A stretch of 64,000 nucleotides of DNA. Origin: Duganella sp. BJB476. GTDB taxonomy: Bacteria > Pseudomonadota > Gammaproteobacteria > Burkholderiales > Burkholderiaceae_D. Positions 34,595 through 41,978 of this stretch are shown piece by piece (the stretch's first letter is position 1; the number at the start of each line of letters is the position of its first letter). The DNA lies in assembly GCF_003416895.1 (NCBI RefSeq), contig NZ_QVIO01000005.1, forward strand, positions 1-64,000, given 5' to 3'. A program made the translations under genes and the position numbers. Under the pieces are notes generated by a model. That model did no database searches. It was not told the origin of the DNA and saw nothing but the letters and a program-made list of their open reading frames with translations.

Positions 34595-35242
34595 TCAGGC
34601 CTCCGCCAGCGTCCGCAGCACCTCATCAAGCTGGCGCTCCAGTTGATCCACGTTTGCATAACCGGGACTGATGCCGATCCGCCGGCCATCGGCTTCGAGC
34701 AGTAGCGCCGGGAAGCTGCGGATGCCCATCGCCCGTACTGCGGCGAATTCGGCCTGCGCATCGGCGATCGTCGCGGGATGCGACCACGCCGCCAGGAAGG
34801 CGGCGGCCTCCATCGCAACGCCCTGCCCCTGCAGTTCGGCCACGGCCGCCTGGGCCAGCACCGCGCCGTCGGTGGTGTCCTGGCCGTCGACATAGAACGC
34901 CCTTTGCAGCGCGCGAAACACCGCCAGTTGATCAGCGCCCGGCGCCACACGGCGCGCCGTCACGACCGCGCGGCAAATCGGCTCAGTGTCATAGACGAAG
35001 TTCTCACGCGCCATCAAGGCCTTGCGGTTGAACGGCAAACCGCTGCTTTCCTCGACGCGCGCCCAGTGCGTGAGGCGGAACTGCTTGCCGCTGTCGTCCA
35101 GCACATCGGTGGCGCCGGCGCGCAAGCCGCCGACCAGGATCTCCACCGGCAGTTCCGGGTGGCGTTCCGACAAGGCCGTCATTTCCTTGCCGAAGCCGTA
35201 GCACCACGAGCACATGGGATCACCAACAAAGAGCAGCTTCAT
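34595..35242 (-). CDS. DsbA family oxidoreductase (FrnE-like)
   Basis: A 215-residue thioredoxin-fold protein without a signal peptide. The motif CSWCYGFG near the N-terminus is the CxxC site seen in FrnE-like DsbA proteins; a helical insertion and a later cis-proline region follow. It is a cytoplasmic disulfide or polyketide-oxidoreductase-type protein. Its ATG at 35242 shares its first base with the stop of the SDR gene (TAATG), which suggests translational coupling; a start two codons earlier is possible. The substrate is unknown. Confidence 0.8.
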   Translation of the reverse strand: MKLLFVGDPMCSWCYGFGKEMTALSERHPELPVEILVGGLRAGATDVLDDSGKQFRLTHWARVEESSGLPFNRKALMARENFVYDTEPICRAVVTARRVAPGADQLAVFRALQRAFYVDGQDTTDGAVLAQAAVAELQGQGVAMEAAAFLAAWSHPATIADAQAEFAAVRAMGIRSFPALLLEADGRRIGISPGYANVDQLERQLDEVLRTLAEA

Positions 35243-35973
35243 TACCATTTGCCGTTGTGTGCGCCGCCGTCCACCCGCAGCACTTCGCCGGTGACTTGCT
35301 TGGCCTCGGTCAGGTACACCACCGCATCGGCGATGTCCTCGACGTTGGAGATGGTTCCCATCGGGTGCAGCGACTTCAGGAAGTCTTGCGGAATGCCTTT
35401 CAACAGCGGCGTGTCGACCGAGCCGGGCGACACTACGTTGACGCGGATGCCATCCTTGGCGAACTCCGAGGCCAGGCTGCGGCTGATGGCATCGATGCCG
35501 CCCTTGGTAATCATCGGCACGGCCGCCGTCAGGGCCGCGTTGGGCGCATCAACCAGCGTGCTGCTGATGCCGACGATGCTGCCGCCGCGCTTCTGGGCCA
35601 GCATCTGCTGGATCACCAACTGGCTGATGTGCAAATAGCCATCCAGGTTGGTGCGTACCAGCGCGTTGAAATCATCCTGGGTGTATTCCAGGAAGGGCTT
35701 GGCGATGAAGATGCCGGCGTTGTTGACGAGACCATCGATGCCGCCGAATTTTTTCATGGCGATATCGACGATGCTGACCGCGGTCGCTCGTTCGGCAATA
35801 TCGCCATCGACCAGCTCCAGCCGGTCCGAGGGCGCAAACGTCGCGCTCTTGCTGATGTTGCGCGAGGTGGCGACGACGTTGTAGCCGCGTGCCAGGAAAG
35901 CGTTGACGACACCCGCGCCTATGCCCTGCGACGCGCCGGTGACGATGATGGTTTTTTGTTGTTGCTGGCTCAT
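35242..35973 (-). CDS. Short-chain dehydrogenase/reductase
   Basis: A 243-residue SDR of the classical type: TGASQGIGAG for NAD(P) binding, NNAG in VNNAGIF, the catalytic serine in VGISST, and a YxxxK-equivalent region further on. In the usual place there is an MITKGGIDAISRS segment, where the tyrosine is replaced by threonine, so the active site may be altered or shifted. It is coupled to the DsbA-like gene. The start at 35973 follows GGAGAGCATC. Confidence 0.8.
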   Translation of the reverse strand: MSQQQQKTIIVTGASQGIGAGVVNAFLARGYNVVATSRNISKSATFAPSDRLELVDGDIAERATAVSIVDIAMKKFGGIDGLVNNAGIFIAKPFLEYTQDDFNALVRTNLDGYLHISQLVIQQMLAQKRGGSIVGISSTLVDAPNAALTAAVPMITKGGIDAISRSLASEFAKDGIRVNVVSPGSVDTPLLKGIPQDFLKSLHPMGTISNVEDIADAVVYLTEAKQVTGEVLRVDGGAHNGKW

Positions 35974-36213
35974 GATGCTCTCCAAGTAAGTGGTCGGTTT
36001 AATCCGACCTCTGTCGATCGGATGGAGGCACTGTACGCTGGAGGTGGAGGCAGATAAATACGGATGGTGGACAGAAAGTAGTTACATAATGTAATGAATA
36101 AACCTGAAATAACAGTAAATTATTACCTTCTGCGACACATTAGTTCTCTTCGCCCCTTGGAAAGTTCTAAATATGATATCTTTGCTCATATTACATTTTT
36201 GTGAAAGATGGTT

Positions 36214-38100
36214 ATGAAAAAACGACTGTTGGCAGCTGGTGCCTTGGCGATGGTCTTAATGGTGGCGGCTTGCGGCGGCGGTTCCGGCAGTGGCGCTGTC
36301 ACGCCGCCGCTTCCTGATGTGCCATCAGTCAAACTGGGCAGCCTTTCCCTGCTGGCCGGCAGCATCGGCGGCGGCGGTACGCTGGACGGCAAAGGAACGG
36401 CAGCGCGTTTTAGTTTTGCCAACCGCTCGGTCGCTGATAGCGCCGGCAACATCTACGTTACCGACCTCGGCAACCACACCGTCCGAAAAATATCGCCTGG
36501 CGGCGATGTCACCACCCTCGCCGGCAAAGCGGGCCAGAGCGGCAGCACAGACGGCGCCGGCGATGCAGCACGCTTGAGCTATCCGAGCGATCTGGTGATA
36601 GATAGCAAGGGCAACCTGTTGGTCCTTGAACCGCAGAGCGTCCGCAAGATCACCCCGGCCGGCAACGTCAGCACCTTATTCGCCAGCAACAATACCGCTT
36701 TCCAGTTCAGTATTGCCAACAACCTCGCCATCGACAAGGACGATAATGTGTACGTGTCGGATACCGGCGCCCATCACATCCACAAGATTACGCCGGCCGG
36801 TGTAGCCAGCACTCTCCCTGTTTCGCTGGGTTCGCCAGATACGGTGGTGACGATCGGCGAAGGCTATAACTACAACGGCCAGCGCGGCGTGGCGGTCGAT
36901 GCCGCCGGCAACGTCTATGCGGCCGAAACAGCCGATGACCGCATCCGTAAAATCGCCCCCGACGGCACGGCGAGCGTGTATGCGCGGCTCCCCAAGCCGA
37001 ACGCGCTGCTGCTGGATGCATCCGGCGCGCTGCTCGCCACGTCCGCCAGCGGCATTAGCAAAATTTCCGCCGATGGCAGCGTATCGGCGATGGCCTTGAC
37101 ACCCGCCGACCAGAGCGCCAGCAGCTGCGCCACCGGCATGACTGGCGTGGGCCTGGATGGCGCGGGCAAGCTGGTGATCGGCGCCGGCAATGTGGTCTGC
37201 CGCGTCACGGCGGGCGTCGCGACCGTGCTGGCCGGCATGGCCGGCGAATCCGGTAGCGCCGACGGCACCGGCGCCGCCGCCCGCTTCGACTATATCGGCG
37301 GCATCACGCTGGACACCGCCGGCAATCTGTTCGTCACCAACGGCGGCAATGGGGTGCGCAAGATTACGCCTGCCGGCGTGACCGCCACGATAGCAAATAC
37401 CGGCAACAGCGGCGCCCAGGGCATCGCTGTCGACCAGGCCGGCAATGTTCTGATGATCACCGGCACCCTCATCCGCAAAGTCGCGACTGACGGCACGATC
37501 ACTACGCTGGCCGGCAACGACCGGCTCAATTATCGCGACGGTGTCGGCGCCGACGCCGCGTTCAACTATCCGCAGGCGCTCACCATCGATGCTGCCGGCA
37601 ACCTTTATGTCGCCGATAGCGGCAATAACGCCATCCGCAAAGTGACCCCTGCGGGTGTGGTGACGACCGTGGTGAGTCCATCGTCCGGCCAGGCGCCCTA
37701 TCCGGTCGGCATTGCGCGCGATGCCGCCGGCAACCTGTTCTTCACCGGTGATAACCGCGTGTTCAAGGTCAGTTCGGATGGCAAGGTCAGTACTCTGGCG
37801 GGAGATGCGGCTTCGGGCTATCAGGACGGCAGCGGCGCCAGCGCCAGATTCAACCATCCACGCGGCATTGCCATCGACAAGAACGGTAACCTCTATGTGG
37901 CCGATGTCGACAATCAAACCGTGCGCAAGATCAGCGCGGCCGGGGTCGTCACGACGGTGGCGGGCAAAAGCGGTGTGCTCGGCATCAGCCTGGGCGTGCT
38001 GCCCGGCACACTGGACAACCCGCGGCAGATCGCCTCCAGCCCGGACGGCGTGCTCTACGTGTCGACGCCCCAGGCCGTGCTGAAGATCGAGCAGCCCTGA
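36214..38100 (+). CDS. NHL-repeat lipoprotein
   Basis: A 628-residue lipoprotein (lipobox VAAC near residue 20, then a glycine-rich linker). The body is a series of NHL-like blades with repeated patterns such as GxGxAARFxxP, followed by AGNLYVADSGNNAIRKV and GVVTTVAG. Such beta-propellers act as exposed binding platforms or extracellular enzymes of the SMP-30/YVTN group. The start with MKKRLLAAG is favoured over the ATG two codons earlier because it gives better spacing from GAAAG. The preceding 220 bp are AT-rich compared with the rest of the window. Confidence 0.8.
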   Translation: MKKRLLAAGALAMVLMVAACGGGSGSGAVTPPLPDVPSVKLGSLSLLAGSIGGGGTLDGKGTAARFSFANRSVADSAGNIYVTDLGNHTVRKISPGGDVTTLAGKAGQSGSTDGAGDAARLSYPSDLVIDSKGNLLVLEPQSVRKITPAGNVSTLFASNNTAFQFSIANNLAIDKDDNVYVSDTGAHHIHKITPAGVASTLPVSLGSPDTVVTIGEGYNYNGQRGVAVDAAGNVYAAETADDRIRKIAPDGTASVYARLPKPNALLLDASGALLATSASGISKISADGSVSAMALTPADQSASSCATGMTGVGLDGAGKLVIGAGNVVCRVTAGVATVLAGMAGESGSADGTGAAARFDYIGGITLDTAGNLFVTNGGNGVRKITPAGVTATIANTGNSGAQGIAVDQAGNVLMITGTLIRKVATDGTITTLAGNDRLNYRDGVGADAAFNYPQALTIDAAGNLYVADSGNNAIRKVTPAGVVTTVVSPSSGQAPYPVGIARDAAGNLFFTGDNRVFKVSSDGKVSTLAGDAASGYQDGSGASARFNHPRGIAIDKNGNLYVADVDNQTVRKISAAGVVTTVAGKSGVLGISLGVLPGTLDNPRQIASSPDGVLYVSTPQAVLKIEQP

Positions 38101-38120
38101 GCGTCAGGTCGCTGCCGGCG

Positions 38121-38558
38121 CTATCTGAAATGTGGACCCGCGCCTGCCTGCGCCAGCGCGTCCTGCGCGTTGCGCAGCGGGCAGGCCTTTAGCGACAGGC
38201 ATCCGCAGCCGATGCAGCCGTCGAGCTGATCGCGCAACTGCGTCAACGTCTTGATGCGCTCTTCCAGTTCCAGTTTCCACGCAGCCGACAGACGGCGCCA
38301 GTCGGCCACGGTGGGCGTTCGCCCTGACGGCAGGGCATCCAATGCCTGCGCGATCGCCGCCAGCGGCAGGCCGACGCGCTGCGCGACCTTGATCACCGCA
38401 AGGCGACGCAACACCGAACGCGCATAACGGCGCTGATTGCCGCTGGAGCGGACCGAATGTATCAGTCCCTTGGCCTCATAAAAATGCAACGCCGATACCG
38501 CCACGCCGGCCCGCTCGGCCAGCTCGCCGACGCCGAGTTCTTTCGGAGGAGATGCCAT
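38121..38558 (-). CDS. soxR: Redox-sensing regulator SoxR
   Basis: A 145-residue MerR-family regulator with an N-terminal helix-turn-helix (VGELAERAGVAVSALHFYEAKGLI) and the four cysteines C115, C118, C120 and C126 in the C-X2-C-X-C-X5-C spacing that binds the [2Fe-2S] sensor in SoxR. The Tyr-containing helix is typical. It activates its targets when the cluster is oxidised by redox-cycling compounds. The adjacent promoter has a SoxR box, with the RidA-like gene as obvious target. Confidence 0.95.
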   Translation of the reverse strand: MASPPKELGVGELAERAGVAVSALHFYEAKGLIHSVRSSGNQRRYARSVLRRLAVIKVAQRVGLPLAAIAQALDALPSGRTPTVADWRRLSAAWKLELEERIKTLTQLRDQLDGCIGCGCLSLKACPLRNAQDALAQAGAGPHFR

Positions 38559-38567
38559 ATAAAATCC

Positions 38568-38598
38568 TTGACCTCAAGTTAAGTTGAGATTTTATAGT
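38568..38598 (+). promoter_or_regulatory. SoxR box promoter
   Basis: CCTCAAGTTAAGTTGAGA (38572-38589) differs little from the consensus CCTCAAGTTAACTTGAGG. It sits in a 19-bp spacer between -35 TTGACC (38568-38573) and -10 TATAGT (38593-38598), the long spacer that SoxR needs for activation. It drives the RidA-like gene on the plus strand and may autoregulate soxR on the minus strand. Confidence 0.9.
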
Positions 38599-38627
38599 GT
38601 CTTCACACACACCACCTGAAGGACACC

Positions 38628-39026
38628 ATGAAATTCATCAACCCCACCGGTCTATACGATCCCCGCCCCAACGGTTACAGCCACGTCGTCGTCGCCGAAG
38701 CACCTGCGCGCATCATCTACATCGCCGGCCAGGGCGGCGAGAATATCGATGGCGTACTGTCGGAAAGTTTTGAAGCGCAGGTCCGGCAGGCGTTGGCCAA
38801 TCTGCAAACCGCCCTCGCCGCCGCCGATGCACGCCTGAGCGACGTCGCCAAAGTCACCGCACTGATCGTCGATCACAACGAAGAACGCCTGGGCATCTTC
38901 AGCAACGCATTGCGCGCCGCCTGGGGCGAGCATCCCACCCCGGCCTGCACGCTGATCCCTGTGCCACGCCTGGCGCTGGACGGCATGCTGTTCGAGATCG
39001 AAGCAACAGCGGTTATTGCTAAGTAG
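38628..39026 (+). CDS. RidA-family protein under SoxR control
   Basis: A 132-residue RidA/YjgF-like protein with the usual trimer-forming fold (AGQGGENIDG, then QVRQALANLQTALAAADARLSDV and TLIPVPRLALDGMLFEIEA). RidA deaminates 2-aminoacrylate and related imines, and needs an arginine in the P-A-R motif before the final strand. Here that position is cysteine (PAC, Cys107), so it is probably not a normal imine deaminase and could react through its thiol. It lies behind the SoxR box, and its last eight bases overlap the stop of the minus-strand LacI regulator. Confidence 0.85.
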   Translation: MKFINPTGLYDPRPNGYSHVVVAEAPARIIYIAGQGGENIDGVLSESFEAQVRQALANLQTALAAADARLSDVAKVTALIVDHNEERLGIFSNALRAAWGEHPTPACTLIPVPRLALDGMLFEIEATAVIAK

Positions 39027-40026
39027 GTGCGCCGACGGTCGATCCCGCCAGCAGCACCGGCTGCCACAGCTCTTGCAGTTCGCCGGCCGGCTTGCCGTCC
39101 ACCAGCGCCAGCAGCATCTCGACCATGCGGGCGCCGGCTTTGTGCGCGTCTGGCTGGTCTATCGTGGTGACGTCGACGCCGGCCAGCGTGTCGGCCATGC
39201 TGCCCCAGACGATGACCGACATCTCCTTGCCGATATCGATGCCCGCATCGAGCAGCGCGCGCACGGCGCCAACGCCGGACAGATGATTGTCGACGATAAC
39301 CGCAGTTGGACGCGGCGAACACGCCAGCAACTGCTGCATCGCCTGGTAGCCGCTGCGGCGGTCCAGCGTGTTGTCGATCAGGTAGCGCGTATCCACTTCC
39401 AGCCCGGCCGACGCCATCGCCGCCACAAAGGCGTCCTTGCGCTGGCGGGCGAAGTTCAATTCCAGCGGCGCGCTGACCAGCGCCACACGCTGATGGCCCA
39501 ATCCCAGCAAGCGCTCCATCGCCATGCGGATGCCCGCCGCATTGTCGTAGTCGAACCACGCATACGGCGCATCAAGCTGCGTGCGGCCATGCGCGACAAA
39601 GGGGAATTTTGATTTACTCAGAAACGCGATGCGCTCGTCGCGCACCAGCGTGCGGCTGACCACCAGGCCATCCACGCGCCGTCCGCGCACGATCTGCTGG
39701 TACGACGGCTGCTCCGCCGCCGGCGACACCGGCGCGATGATCAGGTTCTTGCTGACCTGCTCCAGCGCGGCCGACATGCCGGCCACCACGTCGAGGAACA
39801 TCGGATCGCCCAGGTCCGCCGGCAGCAGCGGATAGATGATGCCGAACACATTGGTGCGCCCCAGCGCCAGCGAGCGCGCCATCGGATTGGCCTGGTAGCC
39901 GTTCTCCTTGGCCGCCTTCAGCACACGCTCGCGGGTCCGGCCGTTGACCTCGGGGTAACCGTTTAACGCCCGGCTTACCGTGGTTTTCGACATGCCGAGT
40001 AAGTTCGCGAGACGCTCCAGGTTCAT
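39019..40026 (-). CDS. LacI family regulator of the disaccharide operon
   Basis: A 335-residue LacI regulator. The hinge-and-HTH start (LANLLGMSKTTVSRALNGYPEV) is clear, followed by a periplasmic-binding-type ligand domain. The ATG at 40026 is chosen; two codons upstream there is a TTG, which could also serve. It is the last gene of the operon GH65, pgmB, MFS, and is 10 bp after the MFS stop. It is a probable sensor of a sugar or sugar phosphate. Confidence 0.85.
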   Translation of the reverse strand: MNLERLANLLGMSKTTVSRALNGYPEVNGRTRERVLKAAKENGYQANPMARSLALGRTNVFGIIYPLLPADLGDPMFLDVVAGMSAALEQVSKNLIIAPVSPAAEQPSYQQIVRGRRVDGLVVSRTLVRDERIAFLSKSKFPFVAHGRTQLDAPYAWFDYDNAAGIRMAMERLLGLGHQRVALVSAPLELNFARQRKDAFVAAMASAGLEVDTRYLIDNTLDRRSGYQAMQQLLACSPRPTAVIVDNHLSGVGAVRALLDAGIDIGKEMSVIVWGSMADTLAGVDVTTIDQPDAHKAGARMVEMLLALVDGKPAGELQELWQPVLLAGSTVGAPT

Positions 40027-40036
40027 AGACAAGTGC

Positions 40037-41305
40037 TCAATGTTGACCGCTGATTATAGCGGACGGGTCGAAACCACCACCACCGTCATCTACTGCTTTT
40101 TTGAAAAAATACAACATAATCAAGACGATAGAAATGGGCACCAGGGTCAGGTAGAAGGCGAAATGGCCGCTGAAGTTGCCGAATACGTAGCCGGTGATCA
40201 GCGAGCCGGTGGTGCCGCCCAGTGCCGAAAAAATCACCAGCAGGCCGGTCATGGCCGAATGCTGGTTCTTCGGCAAAGAGCTGAGCATCACCGAATTGAT
40301 GCCGGGGTAGATCGGCGCCATGAACAATCCGATCAGCGGGAACAGGAAGGTCGCCAACGGCGCGCTGGACCAGCTGATGTTCGGATCGGCCACCACGTTG
40401 TGCGTCAACGGCAGCGCAAGAAGCACCATCGCCGCCATGCCGATCACGCAGGCATTCATCACCGGATACCAGTTCAATTTGCGCATCAACACGCCGGCCG
40501 ACAGACGCCCGATCGCCAGGCAGGCGGCAAAGATGCTGGTCACCTGCACGCTCATCGCCGCCGGCAGTTTCAGAATCTCATTGTTAAACGTCGGCAGCCA
40601 GGTGCCCACGCTTTGCTCGATCAGCACATACAAAAATGCCGTGATGACGAACACGCACACCAGCGGCTTGAAGAACAGCTTGAGCATCGCGGCGAAATCC
40701 TGCGCGATGCTGCGGCCCTGCGGCAACGCCGCCATATCCTCGTTGAAGGGAGTCGTCAGCAACAGCGCGAACGTCACCGCGCACAGCACGGCCAGCACCC
40801 AGTACACCTGCAACCAGCTGCGCGACAAGGGATCGGACGAATCGATGAAGTAACCGAACACCCAGTAGGCGCTCAACACGCCGACCATGAAGAAGCCTTC
40901 CAGCAGGTTCATGATGCTGGCGTGCTGCTTGCGGTCGGCGGCGATCAGTCCCAGCGTCGAATACACCGACACCTTCACCAGCGCGAACGACACGCCGACG
41001 CAGAAGAACAGCAGCTTGGTGGTGGCGAACGACGGCAGCACCGGCATCGCCACGCAGGCGGCGGTGACGATGGCCAGCCCGGTCAGCATGGCCTTCTTGT
41101 AGCCAAGGCGCGGCAGGAAGGACGCGATCAGGAAGGATACCGCCGCAATCGGCAAGTCCTTGAACCCTTCCAGCACGCTGGCGCTGGATTTGCTGATACC
41201 GTAGTTGTTGATGACCTGAAGGATGACCGTGCCCACGCTATTGAGCAGGATCGCAAAAACAAAGTAAATCAGAAATAGCGCAAATAGAATGCGATTGTTC
41301 TTCAT
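40037..41305 (-). CDS. MFS transporter for disaccharides (predicted)
   Basis: A 422-residue major facilitator protein with 12 predicted membrane helices. The amphipathic loop between helices 2 and 3 is short (LPRLGYKKAML). It has no domain that fixes the sugar, but lies between pgmB and a LacI regulator downstream of a GH65 phosphorylase, so a maltose, kojibiose or similar alpha-glucoside is the expected substrate. The start is 31 bp after the pgmB stop. Confidence 0.8.
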   Translation of the reverse strand: MKNNRILFALFLIYFVFAILLNSVGTVILQVINNYGISKSSASVLEGFKDLPIAAVSFLIASFLPRLGYKKAMLTGLAIVTAACVAMPVLPSFATTKLLFFCVGVSFALVKVSVYSTLGLIAADRKQHASIMNLLEGFFMVGVLSAYWVFGYFIDSSDPLSRSWLQVYWVLAVLCAVTFALLLTTPFNEDMAALPQGRSIAQDFAAMLKLFFKPLVCVFVITAFLYVLIEQSVGTWLPTFNNEILKLPAAMSVQVTSIFAACLAIGRLSAGVLMRKLNWYPVMNACVIGMAAMVLLALPLTHNVVADPNISWSSAPLATFLFPLIGLFMAPIYPGINSVMLSSLPKNQHSAMTGLLVIFSALGGTTGSLITGYVFGNFSGHFAFYLTLVPISIVLIMLYFFKKAVDDGGGGFDPSAIISGQH

Positions 41306-41336
41306 ACTGTCTCCGAATTTTTATAATTTATATTAT

Positions 41337-41978
41337 TTAGTATGATTCGAGATTGAAGTCGCTCAGGCTCGTGATGACCACGTCGGCCTGAGTGAGCACA
41401 AAGGGATGGCCTATCCCCAGTGCGAACATGCCGGCCGATTTGATCGACGCCACGCCCGCCACCGCATCCTCCACGCCAAGGCAGTCCTCCGGCGCCACGC
41501 CCAGTTCCCGCGCCGCCTTCAGGAAGATCTCCGGGTCCGGCTTGCCGCGCGCGATGGTCGCCGCATCGACCACGTAATCGAATTTATCGGTGATGCCCAG
41601 GCGGCCCAATACCGTAAAGGCGTTCTTGCTGACCGACGCCAGGCCGATGCGCAAACCCCGCGCGCGCACCGTATCGAGCGCCCGCACCGCGCCCGGCAGC
41701 AGATCGGCTGCGGACATGGTGGAGATCAGCTCCTGGTAATGCAGGTTTTTTTCGTCGGCCAGCGCCAGCTTTTCCTCCCTAGTGTACGCCCGCTTGGACG
41801 ACGCCAGGATCAGGTCCAGCGACCCCATGCGGTCGATGCCCTTCAGGTTCTCGTTGAAGGCGTGGTCGAAATGCACGCCCTGCGATTCCGCCAGGCGCTT
41901 CCAGGCCAGGTAGTGATAGTGGGCGGTGTCGGTGATGACGCCGTCCAGGTCAAAGATAACGGCTTTAAAGCGGCTCAT
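41337..41978 (-). CDS. pgmB: Beta-phosphoglucomutase
   Basis: A 213-residue HAD-family enzyme. The motif IFDLDGVITDTA carries the nucleophile Asp10 and the general acid/base Asp12; LASVSKNAF and GKPDPEIFLKAARELG are motifs 2 and 3, and EDAVAGV is motif 4. It converts beta-glucose-1-phosphate, the product of inverting GH65 phosphorylases, to glucose-6-phosphate. The ATG overlaps the stop of the phosphorylase (ATGA), so they are coupled. Confidence 0.93.
   Translation of the reverse strand: MSRFKAVIFDLDGVITDTAHYHYLAWKRLAESQGVHFDHAFNENLKGIDRMGSLDLILASSKRAYTREEKLALADEKNLHYQELISTMSAADLLPGAVRALDTVRARGLRIGLASVSKNAFTVLGRLGITDKFDYVVDAATIARGKPDPEIFLKAARELGVAPEDCLGVEDAVAGVASIKSAGMFALGIGHPFVLTQADVVITSLSDFNLESY

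Noticed and set aside
31132..34950. A 1272-codon open frame antisense to icmF
   Set aside because: Shadow of the GC-rich sense gene with no ribosome site; runs through the icmF terminator.
38121..38558. LiuR candidate for the icmF palindrome
   Set aside because: This MerR protein has the four SoxR cysteines and its own box, so it is SoxR.
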